Shown: positions 17,550-26,407 of the stretch, piece by piece | Position numbering within the stretch: position 1 is the first letter of the stretch | Layout: the number at the start of each line of letters is the position of its first letter | Assembly: GCA_040414485.1 (NCBI GenBank) | Contig: JBEDUK010000013.1 | Coordinates: 12,699-76,698, forward strand | Source of the DNA: JBEDUK01 sp040414485 | Lineage (GTDB): Bacteria; Actinomycetota; UBA4738 | Length of the DNA: 64,000 nt | Direction: 5' to 3' | Translations under genes and position numbers: made by a program | Notes under the pieces: model-generated | Database searches by the model: none | Told to the model about the DNA's origin: nothing | Seen by the model: the letters and a program-made list of their open reading frames with translations, nothing else

Positions 17550-17593
17550 GTTCACCGGACGTTCACCGTGTCGTGCCGGTCGATTCACTTCCC
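17550..17593 (+). promoter_or_regulatory. PHO box in ppk1-pstS intergenic region
   Basis: GTTCACCGGAC (17550-17560) and GTTCACCGTGT (17561-17571) are perfectly phased 11-nt repeats. ATTCACTTCCC (17583-17593) falls exactly 33 nt from the first. A TAnnnT -10 candidate (TAGCGT, 17599-17604) follows, so the box likely takes the place of a -35 element for pstS. This is the best PHO box in the window. Confidence 0.75.
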
Positions 17594-17637
17594 ACGCATA
17601 GCGTGCCCGTGGCCGCTCGACGACGAAAGGACGGCTC

Positions 17638-18720
17638 ATGAGACTTCCGCGCCCCCTCACCTGGACGGTCTGTGTCGCCGCTGCCGCGCTCGTCGCGGCG
17701 GGATGCGGCTCGAACGGCGGTGGCTCCTCGAGTGGCGTGCCCCTGACGGGCGCCGGCTCGACGTTCGCCCAGCCCATGTATCAGAGCTGGTCCCACTCGT
17801 ACCTCTCGATCCAGTCGGGGGCCAAGATCAACTACCAGGCGATCGGTTCGGGCGGAGGCGTGCAGCAGTTCACCTCGAAGACGGTCGACTTCGGCGCGAC
17901 GGACGTGCCACTGCAGCAGGACGAGATCTCGGCGCTGCCGTCCAAGAACTACATCGAGTTTCCGACCTGCCTCGGCGCGGTGGTCATCGCGTACCACGTG
18001 ACCGGCCTGCAGAGCGGCCTGAAGCTCGACGGCGCGACCGCCGCCGGCATCTTCCTGGGGAAGATCACCTCGTGGAACGACCAGGCCATCGCCGCGCTGA
18101 ACCCGGGCATGACGTTGCCGAACACCCCGATCCACACGGTACACCGTGCCGACGAGTCGGGGACCACCGCGGTGTTCACCGGATGGCTCGCGAAGGAGAG
18201 CTCCGACTGGGAGAGCCAGGTCGGATCCGGTAAGGCCGTGCAGTGGCCCGGCGGTACCTCGGCCAACGGAAGCGACGGCGTCGCCGCGGCCGTGAGCCAG
18301 ACCGACGGTGCCGTCGGCTACCTCTCCTACGACTTCGCGGTCACCGCGAACCTCGGCATCACCGACATCAAAGCGCCCGACGGCACGTACGTGGCGCCCT
18401 CGATCAAGTCGATCACCGCGGCCGGCGGCGGCCTGTCCTTCCCGATCACGCCGACCACGAACATCCTGGATTCGTCGACGCCAGGCGCGTACCCGATCGC
18501 CAGCACGACGTACGTCCTGATCTACACGGACCAGACGAACCAGGACAAGGCGCAGACGCTGTCGAACTTCTGGACCTGGGCGCTGACCAAGGGCCAGAGC
18601 GCGACCACGGCGATCAATTACGCGCCTCTGCCGTCGTCCGTCGCGCAATCGGCGCTGGCGGAGGTCAAGAAGATCAGCGTCAACGGCACGGCCGTGACGC
18701 CCTCGGTCGGATCCTCCTAA
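17638..18720 (+). CDS. pstS: Phosphate-binding lipoprotein PstS (operon 2)
   Basis: Extracytoplasmic receptor delivering phosphate to PstCA. The 360-residue precursor has a lipobox (VAAGC, Cys-22), a Gly/Ser spacer, and the canonical PstS pattern. This comprises LTGAGSTFAQPMYQSW, SGGGVQQFTSKTVDFGATD, HRADESGTTAVFTGWL, ANGSDGVAAAV and GYLSYDFA. Thr/Ser/Arg/Asp phosphate ligands are all present. ATG at 17638 follows AAAGGACG. It is first of six genes (pstS-C-A-B-phoU-regulator), preceded by a PHO box, and is the conventional receptor compared with the three atypical ones in the first cluster. Confidence 0.96.
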   Translation: MRLPRPLTWTVCVAAAALVAAGCGSNGGGSSSGVPLTGAGSTFAQPMYQSWSHSYLSIQSGAKINYQAIGSGGGVQQFTSKTVDFGATDVPLQQDEISALPSKNYIEFPTCLGAVVIAYHVTGLQSGLKLDGATAAGIFLGKITSWNDQAIAALNPGMTLPNTPIHTVHRADESGTTAVFTGWLAKESSDWESQVGSGKAVQWPGGTSANGSDGVAAAVSQTDGAVGYLSYDFAVTANLGITDIKAPDGTYVAPSIKSITAAGGGLSFPITPTTNILDSSTPGAYPIASTTYVLIYTDQTNQDKAQTLSNFWTWALTKGQSATTAINYAPLPSSVAQSALAEVKKISVNGTAVTPSVGSS

Positions 18721-18727
18721 CCCGGGC

Positions 18728-19768
18728 GTGTCGGTCGCAGCGGGAGCCCCGGAGGCGTTCGCCGGTCCCTCGTCCCTGACGGGGCACGGACGGTCGCGGC
18801 TGGCCGACCGGTCGTTCGGCCGTGGGTCGATGGCGATCGCGTTCGCGCTCATCGTCCTCCTGGCGCTGATCATGTGGGTGCTGCTCGACGGCAGCATCCG
18901 CATCTGGCAGACCGAAGGCCTGAGCTTCCTGGTCGGCACGAACTGGAACCCCGTGCCGGGCCGCGAGCAGTACGGCGCGTTGCCGTTCATCTACGGAACG
19001 GTGGTGACCTCCGTCCTGGCGATCGCGCTCGCGGTCCCGGTTTCGGTGAGCCTGGCGCTGCTGCTGAACGAGGGGCCGGTCGGGTGGCTTCGGCACACGC
19101 TCGCTGTCCTGGTCGACCTGCTGGCGGCGATCCCGAGCGTCGTGTACGGCCTGTGGGCGGTCTTCGTCATGCTGCCGATCTTCGACCACCACGTCGAGCC
19201 GTTCCTGACGGACACGATCGGCAAGGTGCCGATCATCGGCTCGTTGTTCCAGGGCAATCCTGCCGGCGGCGACATGTTCACGGCCGGCGTGATCCTGGCC
19301 GTCATGATCCTGCCGATCATCACGGCGGTGAGCAGGGAGGTGGTCGCCGTGGTTCCGCGAGACCTCCGTGAGGCCGCCCTGGGGCTCGGCGCCACCCGCT
19401 ACGAGATGATCCGGCTGGCGGTCCTGCCGTATGCGCGAAGCGGCATCGTGGGCGCGACCATGCTCGGGCTGGGCCGCGCGCTCGGTGAGACCATCGCCGT
19501 CGCCCTCGTGGTCGGAAATTCACCCACGATCAACGTCTCGCTGTTCCACGCGGGATACACGATCCCGGCCGTCATCGCCAACGAGTTCCGCGAAGCGACC
19601 AACGCGGGCCTGCACCGTTCGGCCCTGCTCGGGCTGGCGATCATCCTCATGGTGATCGCGCTGGTGATGGCGACCCTGTCGCGGCTTCTCGTGGGCCGGA
19701 CGGAACGGCAGGCCGGTGTTCCGGCGGCGGACCAGGCGGATCTGACCGCGACGACGGGGCTGCAATGA
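18728..19768 (+). CDS. pstC: Phosphate ABC transporter permease PstC (operon 2)
   Basis: A 346-residue permease with about six helices. VDLLAAIPSVVYGLWAV, AVSREVVAVVPRDLREAALGLGATRYE (EAA-loop region) and LGRALGETIAVAL identify PstC. A GTG start 7 nt after pstS was chosen. The N-terminus is about 35 residues of Gly/Ser/Arg-rich cytoplasmic sequence. It is a diverged paralogue of the operon-1 permease. Confidence 0.94.
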   Translation: MSVAAGAPEAFAGPSSLTGHGRSRLADRSFGRGSMAIAFALIVLLALIMWVLLDGSIRIWQTEGLSFLVGTNWNPVPGREQYGALPFIYGTVVTSVLAIALAVPVSVSLALLLNEGPVGWLRHTLAVLVDLLAAIPSVVYGLWAVFVMLPIFDHHVEPFLTDTIGKVPIIGSLFQGNPAGGDMFTAGVILAVMILPIITAVSREVVAVVPRDLREAALGLGATRYEMIRLAVLPYARSGIVGATMLGLGRALGETIAVALVVGNSPTINVSLFHAGYTIPAVIANEFREATNAGLHRSALLGLAIILMVIALVMATLSRLLVGRTERQAGVPAADQADLTATTGLQ

Positions 19769-20637
19769 GCGCCACCACCCTGGGACCCGGCCTGACGATC
19801 GCCCGCTCGCGGCGGGTGAAGAACACCGTGTTCATGGTGGTCTTGTGGGCCGCCGGCGCGCTGGCCCTGCTGCCGCTGATCTTCATCAGCGCCTACGTCG
19901 TGGTGCGTGGCCTGGCGGCGCTGAACATCGACTTCTTCACGCAGGAGCCCGTCCCGCCGCCGCTGCCGGGCGGCGGATTCGGACCTGCGTTCGTCGGCAC
20001 CGGGATGATGGTCGGGATCGCCTGCCTGATCTCGATCCCCATCGGGCTGCTGTCGGCCGTCTACCTCTCCGAATACGGACGGGGGAAGGTTGCCAGCTCG
20101 GTGCGGTTCGTCGCCGAGATCCTGCTTTCCACGCCCTCGATCATCGCGGGCGCGTTCATCTGGGCGCTGGTGGTCGTGGCGCTCGGCAACTTCTCCGCCC
20201 TCGCCGGCGCGCTCGCGCTCAGCGTGATCATGTGGCCGATCATCACGCGATCGGCCGAGGAGGTCCTCCGCCTGGTGCCCCATGAGCTGCGCGAGGGCGG
20301 CCTCGCCCTCGGCATGCGACGCTGGAAGGTGATCATGCGCGTGGTGGTCCCCACCGCCGGAGCGGGCATCTTCACGGCCATCATGCTCGCCGTCGCCCGC
20401 GGCCTGGGTGAGACGGCGCCCATCCTGCTCACTGCGCTCGGCAACGACTTCTACAACACGAACCCGCTCCAACCGACGGACGCGGTCACACTAAGGATGT
20501 TCAACTACGCTCAGAGCCCCTATCCGACCCAGCACTCCCAGGCGTGGGGCGGGGCGATCGTGTTGCTGTTCGCGGTCCTGCTGCTTTCGATATCCGCGCG
20601 AGTCCTGTCGGCTCGGCAGCAACGGAGGACGAGATGA
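19765..20637 (+). CDS. pstA: Phosphate ABC transporter permease PstA (operon 2)
   Basis: A 290-residue permease of normal PstA length. STPSIIAGAFIWAL, TRSAEEVLRLVPHELREGGL and ARGLGETAPILLTALG are diagnostic. It overlaps pstC by 4 nt (ATGA) and pstB by 4 nt. Unlike the operon-1 PstA it has no extra N-terminal helices. Confidence 0.95.
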   Translation: MSATTLGPGLTIARSRRVKNTVFMVVLWAAGALALLPLIFISAYVVVRGLAALNIDFFTQEPVPPPLPGGGFGPAFVGTGMMVGIACLISIPIGLLSAVYLSEYGRGKVASSVRFVAEILLSTPSIIAGAFIWALVVVALGNFSALAGALALSVIMWPIITRSAEEVLRLVPHELREGGLALGMRRWKVIMRVVVPTAGAGIFTAIMLAVARGLGETAPILLTALGNDFYNTNPLQPTDAVTLRMFNYAQSPYPTQHSQAWGGAIVLLFAVLLLSISARVLSARQQRRTR

Positions 20638-21473
20638 GCGTTCCGAATCCCGCCCAGGTCCGCAGCGCGGATCCGGGAGACCCGCCGCCGGACGACGCCG
20701 TGCAGGCTGAACCGCGGGGAACCACGATCGAGTCGGTGGATCTCCGCGTGGCGTTCGCGTCCAACGAGGTCCTCCACGGCGTGTCGGTTGCCGCGGCGAC
20801 CCAGTCCGTCACCGCGGTGATCGGGCCGAGCGGCTGCGGCAAGTCCACGTTCCTCCGCGCGCTGAACCGGATGCACGACGAGGTCCGCGGCGCTCGCGTG
20901 ACGGGCAAGGTGCTGTTCGACGGCATGGACATCTACGACTCGAGCGTCGATCCGGTCCTGGTTCGAACCCGCATCGGCATGGTCTTCCAGCGGGCGAACC
21001 CGTTCCCGACCATGAGCGTGCGCGACAACGTGACGGCCGGCCTTCGGCTTCAGGGCCGGCGCTCGAAGAAGGAGATGAACGACGAGGCCGAGCGCTCCCT
21101 TCGGCGCGCCGGCCTGTGGGAGGAGGTCAAGGACCGGCTGGAGGAACCGGGCGGGAAGCTGTCCGGCGGCCAGCAGCAGCGCCTGTGCATCGCGCGCGCG
21201 CTCGCCGTGGAGCCGGAGGTCCTGTTGATGGACGAGCCGGCCTCAGCGCTCGACCCGGCGTCGACGCTTCGCATCGAGCAGCTCATCGAGGAGTTGAAGA
21301 CCACCTACACGGTGATCATCGTGACCCACAACATGCAGCAGGCCGCGCGGATCTCGGACTGGACGCTGTTCCTGCTGAACGGCGACCTGGTCGAGTTCGG
21401 TCCGACGGAGCGGATCTTCACGGCTCCGACGGACTCGCGGACCGAGGACTACGTCACGGGGCGGTTCGGGTAG
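20634..21473 (+). CDS. pstB: Phosphate ABC transporter ATP-binding protein PstB (operon 2)
   Basis: A 279-residue ATPase: Walker A GPSGCGKST, FLRALNRMHDEV, Q-loop VFQRANPFP, signature LSGGQQQRLCIARALAVEP, Walker B VLLMDEPASALDP and VTHNMQQAARISD. The start ATG overlaps the pstA stop and is preceded by GGAGGACG. An N-terminal acidic segment of about 35 residues precedes the ABC fold. It ends 2 nt before phoU. Confidence 0.96.
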   Translation: MSVPNPAQVRSADPGDPPPDDAVQAEPRGTTIESVDLRVAFASNEVLHGVSVAAATQSVTAVIGPSGCGKSTFLRALNRMHDEVRGARVTGKVLFDGMDIYDSSVDPVLVRTRIGMVFQRANPFPTMSVRDNVTAGLRLQGRRSKKEMNDEAERSLRRAGLWEEVKDRLEEPGGKLSGGQQQRLCIARALAVEPEVLLMDEPASALDPASTLRIEQLIEELKTTYTVIIVTHNMQQAARISDWTLFLLNGDLVEFGPTERIFTAPTDSRTEDYVTGRFG

Positions 21474-21475
21474 CC

Positions 21476-22198
21476 ATGAACGAAGTGCGAGGCAAGTTTC
21501 ACCAGGAGCTCCGGGACCTCGAAGGGGAGGTCCTGCGCGTGGGCGACGAGGCGGCCGACATGGTGAGCCGCGCCGTCCGGGCATTGGTAAAGCGGGATGA
21601 CGAATTGGCCCGGGGCGTGATCATCTCCGACGACGTCGTCGACCGCATGTATCTGGACATCGAACGCCGGATCCTCGACGCGTTCGCCCTGCAGGCACCG
21701 GTCGCGTCGGACCTGCGCCTGCTCTCGACCATGCTGCACATCAACCTGCATCTGGAGCGGATCGGCGACCAGGCGGTCAACGTCTCGAAGATGTCCCTCG
21801 CGGCGCGGTCGCTCCCCTCCGACGAGACGATCATGCTGCACCTCACGGAGATGGGCGACATCGTCGGCGCCATGCTCCGGACCGCGCTGGAGGCGTTCGC
21901 GCGCCGCGATCTCGAACTGTGCATGCGGCTGCCGGCCATGGACGATCCAGTGGACGAGCTGAACCGCGGGATGTACCGGCACGTGGTTCGGCTTTCAGGC
22001 GACGCCGCGGCGCTCGAATGGGGCATCCGCATGAACGTCGTGGCGCGCCAACTGGAGCGCGTGGGCGACAACGCCGTCGACATCGGGGAGCAGGTCGCCT
22101 ACCTGCTCACGGGAGAATTCCGCGAATTCACGGACGCCAGTCACAGGGATGGTTCGGCATCGTCCGCAGAGGGGGACCATGGCGACGAACGGACATAA
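21476..22198 (+). CDS. phoU: Phosphate transport regulator PhoU
   Basis: A 240-residue helical protein made of two PhoU repeats. Metal-binding E/D-x-x-x-D motifs are visible in LHLERIGDQAVNVSKM and RQLERVGDNAVDIGEQV. PhoU couples Pst transport state to the phosphate-sensing two-component system and restrains uptake. It overlaps the following response-regulator gene by 20 nt, hinting at coordinated synthesis. Confidence 0.95.
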   Translation: MNEVRGKFHQELRDLEGEVLRVGDEAADMVSRAVRALVKRDDELARGVIISDDVVDRMYLDIERRILDAFALQAPVASDLRLLSTMLHINLHLERIGDQAVNVSKMSLAARSLPSDETIMLHLTEMGDIVGAMLRTALEAFARRDLELCMRLPAMDDPVDELNRGMYRHVVRLSGDAAALEWGIRMNVVARQLERVGDNAVDIGEQVAYLLTGEFREFTDASHRDGSASSAEGDHGDERT

Positions 22199-22907
22199 CC
22201 GGCCGGCGGTGCTCATCGTCGAGGACGAGCCGGCGCTCGCCGACAGCATCCAGTACTCGCTCGAACGCGAGGGGTTCGACGTGGCGATCGCCGTCGACGG
22301 CGAACGTGCGCTCGAACGGTTCCGCGTCGCGTCGCCCTCGCTGATCCTGTTGGACCTGATGCTCCCGAGGCTTTCCGGTCTGGACGTGTGCCGGATCGTC
22401 CGGTCCGAGTCCACCGTCCCGATCATCATGCTGACGGCGAAGGACTCCGAGGCGGACAAGGTCGCCGGCCTGGAACTGGGCGCCGACGACTACGTGACGA
22501 AGCCGTTCTCCATGCGCGAGCTGGTCTCGCGCGTGCGCGCGCACCTGCGGCGGGCCGGAATGGTGACCGAACCGCCCGAGGTCGAGGTGCTCACCGGCGG
22601 ACCGGTCGAGCTGGACATCGCGCGGCACGAGGCGCGCGTCCGAGGCGAAAGGGTCGGGCTCACGCCGAAGGAGTTCGAGCTGCTCGAGACGTTCCTGCTC
22701 CGCAAGGGCCGGATGCTCACGCGGGACTTCCTGATAGAGGAGGTCTGGGGCGCGGACTATTTCGGCGACACCAAGACGCTCGACGTCCACGTGAAGCGCC
22801 TGCGGCAGAAGATCGAACGCCAGCCGCACCAGCCGGAGCACCTGGTGACCGTGCGCGGGCTCGGATACCGGTTCCTGGACGAACCGCAGCAGGCGCCCAC
22901 GGGCTGA
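22179..22907 (+). CDS. OmpR/PhoB-family response regulator (RegX3/PhoP-like)
   Basis: A 242-residue response regulator. The receiver (AVLIVEDEPALADSI, phospho-acceptor Asp in LILLDLMLP, Lys in YVTKPFSMREL) is followed by a winged-helix DNA-binding domain (LTPKEFELLETFLLRKGRMLTRDFLIEEVWG; VDVHVKRLRQKIE-type wing). ATG at 22179 follows AGAGGGGG. Placement after phoU suggests phosphate control, possibly via the PHO boxes here. No sensor kinase gene accompanies it: the only nearby kinase is of the unrelated DevS type. Confidence 0.9.
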   Translation: MATNGHNRPAVLIVEDEPALADSIQYSLEREGFDVAIAVDGERALERFRVASPSLILLDLMLPRLSGLDVCRIVRSESTVPIIMLTAKDSEADKVAGLELGADDYVTKPFSMRELVSRVRAHLRRAGMVTEPPEVEVLTGGPVELDIARHEARVRGERVGLTPKEFELLETFLLRKGRMLTRDFLIEEVWGADYFGDTKTLDVHVKRLRQKIERQPHQPEHLVTVRGLGYRFLDEPQQAPTG

Positions 22908-22933
22908 CGCCGGGGGCCTTCGGGGGCGGCCGG

Positions 22934-23605
22934 TCAGGTGCCGGGCGTGGTCGTGTGCCGGGCGAGATACGCGGCCGCCTCCGCCCGCCGGGCCACCTCG
23001 AGCTTCGACAGGATGCTCGAGACGTAGTTCTTGACCGTCTTCTCCGCGAGGTGCAGCTCCTCGCCGATCTGCTTGTTCGTGCGTCCGTCGGCCACCAGCG
23101 AGAGGATCCGTTCCTCCTGCGGCGACAGACGGGCCAGGCGTTCGTCCCGAAGGAGGTGCTTGCCCTTGCGCAGCCGGTCCAGCACGTTCTTCGTGACGGC
23201 CGGGTCGAGCAGGCTCTGGCCCTGGCCGACCGCCCTGATGGCGCGGACCAGCTCGCCGCTCTTGATCTGCTTGAGCACGTAGCCGCTGGCGCCGGCCATG
23301 ATCGAGGCGAACAGCGCCTCGTCGTCGGCGAACGATGTGAGCATCAGCACCGCCGTCTGCGGGCGGCGCGCCCGGATCTCGCGGGTTGCCTCGATGCCGC
23401 TGCCGTCGGTGAGACGCACGTCCATGACCACGACGTCCGGCCGGCTTCGTTCGGCCTCGTCGATCGCCTCCTGGACCGAGCCCGCCTCGGCGGTCACCAC
23501 GATGTCGTCGGTGGACTGGAGCAGAGCCTTGATGCCCCCGCGGACCACCTCGTGGTCGTCGACGAGCATCACGCGCAGCGGCATCCCACCACCGGTGCTG
23601 GTCAC
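22934..23605 (-). CDS. NarL/LuxR-family response regulator, DevR/DosR-like
   Basis: A 223-residue regulator. The receiver has LRVMLVDDHEVVRGGI, phospho-acceptor Asp in VVVMDVRLTDGSG and Lys in GYVLKQIKSGEL. The C-terminal LuxR-type helix-turn-helix reads LSPQEERILSLVADGRTNKQ then AEKTVKNYVSSILSKLEV. The recognition helix (KTVKNYVSSIL) is very close to that of mycobacterial DevR/DosR. It is followed 52 nt upstream-wise by a DevS-like kinase on the same strand (23658-25307), its likely partner. It is the leading candidate to bind the GGGnCC-type palindromes in region B. Confidence 0.88.
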   Translation of the reverse strand: MTSTGGGMPLRVMLVDDHEVVRGGIKALLQSTDDIVVTAEAGSVQEAIDEAERSRPDVVVMDVRLTDGSGIEATREIRARRPQTAVLMLTSFADDEALFASIMAGASGYVLKQIKSGELVRAIRAVGQGQSLLDPAVTKNVLDRLRKGKHLLRDERLARLSPQEERILSLVADGRTNKQIGEELHLAEKTVKNYVSSILSKLEVARRAEAAAYLARHTTTPGT

Positions 23606-23657
23606 GGCGTCATGCTCCCATCTCGCGGGGCGACCCTCAAGCCGCCACGGACAACGC

Positions 23658-25307
23658 TCACAGCGGCAGGGTGACGCACACGGTCGTCCCCTCGCCCGGT
23701 TCGCTCTTCATCGCGAGCGTCCCGCCCAGCGACTCGGCGCGGTGCTCGAGGTTCCCGAGCCCGTTGCCCGATCCCCGGGCGGCGGCCGGATCGAACCCCC
23801 GTCCGTCGTCGTCGATCTCGAGCATCGCGCCGCCCGTGGCGCTGAATCGCAGCTGGACCCGGCAGGTGACGGCGTCCGCGTGGCGCCCCACGTTCGACAG
23901 GGCCTCCCGGGTCATCTGGACGATGTCGGCCGCCTTCGATCCGAGCTCGGCCGCCACCCGATCGTCGATGTCGACCGCGACGGTGACCCCCGACTTCTGG
24001 GCGAAGTCCTCGGCGAGCTCTCGGAGCGCCTCGCCCAGCTGCCGATCGGCCAGGATGCCCGGCCGGAGGCCGAAGATGTAGTTCCGAAGATCGCGGATGA
24101 CACGGTCGAGTTCGTTGACCGCGCCTTCGATCCTGGCCGAGATCTCGTCCTCGGCGATCATTGCCGTGCCCTGCAGTCCCATCCCGACGGCGAACAGTGA
24201 CTGGATCACGCCGTCGTGGAGCTCCTTCGCGATCCGCTCGCGGTCCTCCATCACGACCAGCCGCTTGAGCTGCTCCTGCGCCCGCCCGTACTCGAGGGCG
24301 ATCGACGCCTGATCGGCGAAGGACGCCACGACCCGGATGTCCTCGTCTGTGAACGTCCTGCCGGGAGCCCGGTTCGCGACCGTCAGCGTGCCGAACGCCT
24401 CGCCCTGTGCGGTCATGGGCACGACCACCGCCGGGCCGACGGAGCCAAGCCGAACGACCGGCTGATCGACGCGCTCGTCCGCGGACGCGTCGGCGAGCAC
24501 CTGCGGCTCGCGCTTGCGGATCGCGTCGCCCGAGATGGACCCGTCCACGGGGAACCGGAGGCCGAGCAGCTCGTCCGCCAGGTCGCCCGTTGCCGCCTGA
24601 TTGACGAACCACGAGCCATCCGTTGCGCGGACCGCGATCGTGGCCAGGTCGGCGCCGGCCAGCTCGCGCGCCCTGGCCGCGGCCAGCGTCAGAACCTCGG
24701 ACGAGTCGCTTCCCGCGAGGATCGCCGTGCTGATCTCCCCGACCGCGTCCAGCCAGCGCTCCCGGCGTCGGGTCTCCTCGTACAGGTGCGCGTTGGCCAC
24801 CGCGACGCCCGCCTGGGTGGCGAGCACCACCAGGTCCTCCTCGTCCTGTTCGGTGAACTCGGCCGCGCCCTGCTTCTCGGCCAGGTAGATGTTGCCGTAG
24901 ACGCGCCCGAGCGCCTTGACCGGCGCGCCGAGAAACGACCGCATCGGTGGGTGATGGGGTGGGAAGCCCACCGAGCGCGGGTCGTCGGCGATGTTCGTCA
25001 GGCGGAGGGGCCGCGCGTCCTCGATGAGCGCGCCGAGCACGCCGCCGCCGGTCGGGTAATGGCCGATCGCCCGCCGCGTCTCCTCGTCGACGCCGATCGT
25101 GACGAATTCCGCGATCCGCCCGTCGGCTCCCAGCACGCCGAGCGCGCCGTAGCGGGCGCCGCAGATCTCCGTGGCGGTCTGCACGATCCGCCGGAGCACC
25201 GCCGCGAGCGAGAGCTCCGAGGACAGAACCATGCCGGCCTGAAGCAAGGCGTCCTTGCGCGATGCGTGCTCCGCCCCCTGAGGAGACCTCGTCTCCGGGT
25301 CCGCCAT
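23658..25307 (-). CDS. GAF-GAF sensor histidine kinase, DevS/DosS-like
   Basis: A 549-residue soluble kinase with two GAF domains (about 30-180 and 195-340), a HisKA_3 dimerisation domain and an HATPase_c domain. The phospho-acceptor motif is RERIAKELHDGVIQSLFAVG. ATP-lid motifs include EALSNVGRHA and DDDGRGFDP with GNGLGNLEHRAESLGG. GAF-1 contains GFPPHHPPMRSFLGAPV, similar to the DosS/DosT segment near the haem pocket, so gas or redox sensing is plausible. No membrane helix is present. It lies upstream of, and is co-directional with, the DevR-like gene; a candidate operator lies just beyond its start. Confidence 0.88.
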   Translation of the reverse strand: MADPETRSPQGAEHASRKDALLQAGMVLSSELSLAAVLRRIVQTATEICGARYGALGVLGADGRIAEFVTIGVDEETRRAIGHYPTGGGVLGALIEDARPLRLTNIADDPRSVGFPPHHPPMRSFLGAPVKALGRVYGNIYLAEKQGAAEFTEQDEEDLVVLATQAGVAVANAHLYEETRRRERWLDAVGEISTAILAGSDSSEVLTLAAARARELAGADLATIAVRATDGSWFVNQAATGDLADELLGLRFPVDGSISGDAIRKREPQVLADASADERVDQPVVRLGSVGPAVVVPMTAQGEAFGTLTVANRAPGRTFTDEDIRVVASFADQASIALEYGRAQEQLKRLVVMEDRERIAKELHDGVIQSLFAVGMGLQGTAMIAEDEISARIEGAVNELDRVIRDLRNYIFGLRPGILADRQLGEALRELAEDFAQKSGVTVAVDIDDRVAAELGSKAADIVQMTREALSNVGRHADAVTCRVQLRFSATGGAMLEIDDDGRGFDPAAARGSGNGLGNLEHRAESLGGTLAMKSEPGEGTTVCVTLPL

Positions 25308-25373
25308 CGGCGCGAGCGTACCATCGCCGGTTCGGGCGAAATCGCGACGTCCCGGCCGGGTCCCGCGTCGTCA

Positions 25374-25388
25374 GGGCCGTTCGGCCGT
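25374..25388. promoter_or_regulatory. DosR-box-like palindrome (gggccgttcggccgt)
   Basis: A near-perfect inverted repeat in the 119-nt gap between the DevS-like gene and the divergent SRPBCC-like gene. It is one of a family of similar sites in region B and could mean autoregulation. Confidence 0.5.
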
Positions 25389-25426
25389 AGGTGGATCCGG
25401 CGCCCTCGTCGACCCTTGCCACCATC

Positions 25427-25960
25427 ATGTTCGTCCGATACTTCGCCGTGCTGCAGATGTCCTCCGTCGAGGTCGACGAGGTGCTGCTCCGCAACGCCTT
25501 CGAATGGATCCCGGGGCTCGCCATGGACGCCGGGGATCACGGGATCCGCCTGTGGGCGGACGTCGGCATCGGGTCCGAGGGCCACCGTGTTACGAAGACC
25601 GTGGAGATCGAGGTGGGCGACGCGACGCGGCTCGGTGAGAAGACCATCCTGCCGCTCGTATGGCGTGCCGCGGGCGCCGAGGCGCTGTTCCCCGTCATGG
25701 AGGGCGATCTCGAGGTCGCCCCGCTCGGGCCGAACCGGACGCAACTGGCGATGAGCGCACGCTACCGCCCGCCGCTGGGACCCGTGGGGCGCGCGATCGA
25801 CCGGGCCTTGATGCATCGCGTCGCCGAGGCGACCATCAAGGACTTCGTCGATCGGGTCGCGTCGGCGATCGAACGCCGCGGCGCGTCGCCCGCCGGTCAC
25901 GCGGCGATTGCGCCGGCCGCTCCCATCGTGATGGGGACCCCGTCGGCCGGCGTGGTCTAA
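25427..25960 (+). CDS. SRPBCC-like hypothetical protein
   Basis: A 177-residue protein; a GTG at 25391 would add 12 residues. Its pattern of beta strands followed by a long C-terminal helix (RVAEATIKDFVDRVASAIERR), with PLGPNRTQLAMSARYRPP, resembles START/SRPBCC ligand-binding folds. The C-terminal tail is Ala/Pro-rich. There is no catalytic motif. It lies divergent from the DevS-like gene and shares its operator-containing promoter. Function unknown. Confidence 0.6.
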   Translation: MFVRYFAVLQMSSVEVDEVLLRNAFEWIPGLAMDAGDHGIRLWADVGIGSEGHRVTKTVEIEVGDATRLGEKTILPLVWRAAGAEALFPVMEGDLEVAPLGPNRTQLAMSARYRPPLGPVGRAIDRALMHRVAEATIKDFVDRVASAIERRGASPAGHAAIAPAAPIVMGTPSAGVV

Positions 25961-25990
25961 GACGACACGTCCGTCCGCGAAGCCCGTTCG

Positions 25991-26407
25991 TCAGGCGATG
26001 AGCGCGGATCGGACCGCGCGCAACAGTGCCTCCCGCCCGACCGGCCGCTCGATCACCGACACGTGGTCGCCGCCGGTCGGAACGAACGGTTCGTCGCCGC
26101 TTGCGACCACCACAGTCGGCTTGCCGAGCCCGAAATACAGAAGCAGCAGTTCCCACGCGCGGGTGCCCTCGCCGGCCACGTCGCCGGCGAGTGTCAGGTC
26201 GAGCACGATCGCGTCCGCGTCGGACGCAAGAGGGCACGTGCCCGTTCGGCTGCCCACGCAGTTGTAGTCGGGCGCGCTCGGGCCGGGACACACCGTCACG
26301 TCGAACCCGGCGTCCTCGAGCCAGCCGGCCTCCCAGTCGCGGGCGCGCGCATTCGCTTCGACGACCAGGACGCGCCCCCGGCGCCCGGCGGTCCCGCTTG
26401 CACGCAT
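25991..26407 (-). CDS. Orphan receiver-domain protein with Cys-containing insertion
   Basis: A 138-residue protein with a CheY-like fold and no output domain. GRVLVVEANARARDWEAGWL is the first strand/helix, VLDLTLAGD holds a candidate phospho-acceptor Asp, and VIERPVGREALLRAV closes the fold. The acidic pair after strand 1 (normally DD or ED) is replaced by E-A-N, and the switch Lys is Arg (ERPVG), so phosphotransfer may be lost. A loop carrying Cys residues (CPGPSAPDYNCVGSRTGTC) is inserted before the Asp strand. ATG at 26407 has AGGAGG 8 nt upstream. A DosR-like palindrome lies further upstream. Confidence 0.68.
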   Translation of the reverse strand: MRASGTAGRRGRVLVVEANARARDWEAGWLEDAGFDVTVCPGPSAPDYNCVGSRTGTCPLASDADAIVLDLTLAGDVAGEGTRAWELLLLYFGLGKPTVVVASGDEPFVPTGGDHVSVIERPVGREALLRAVRSALIA

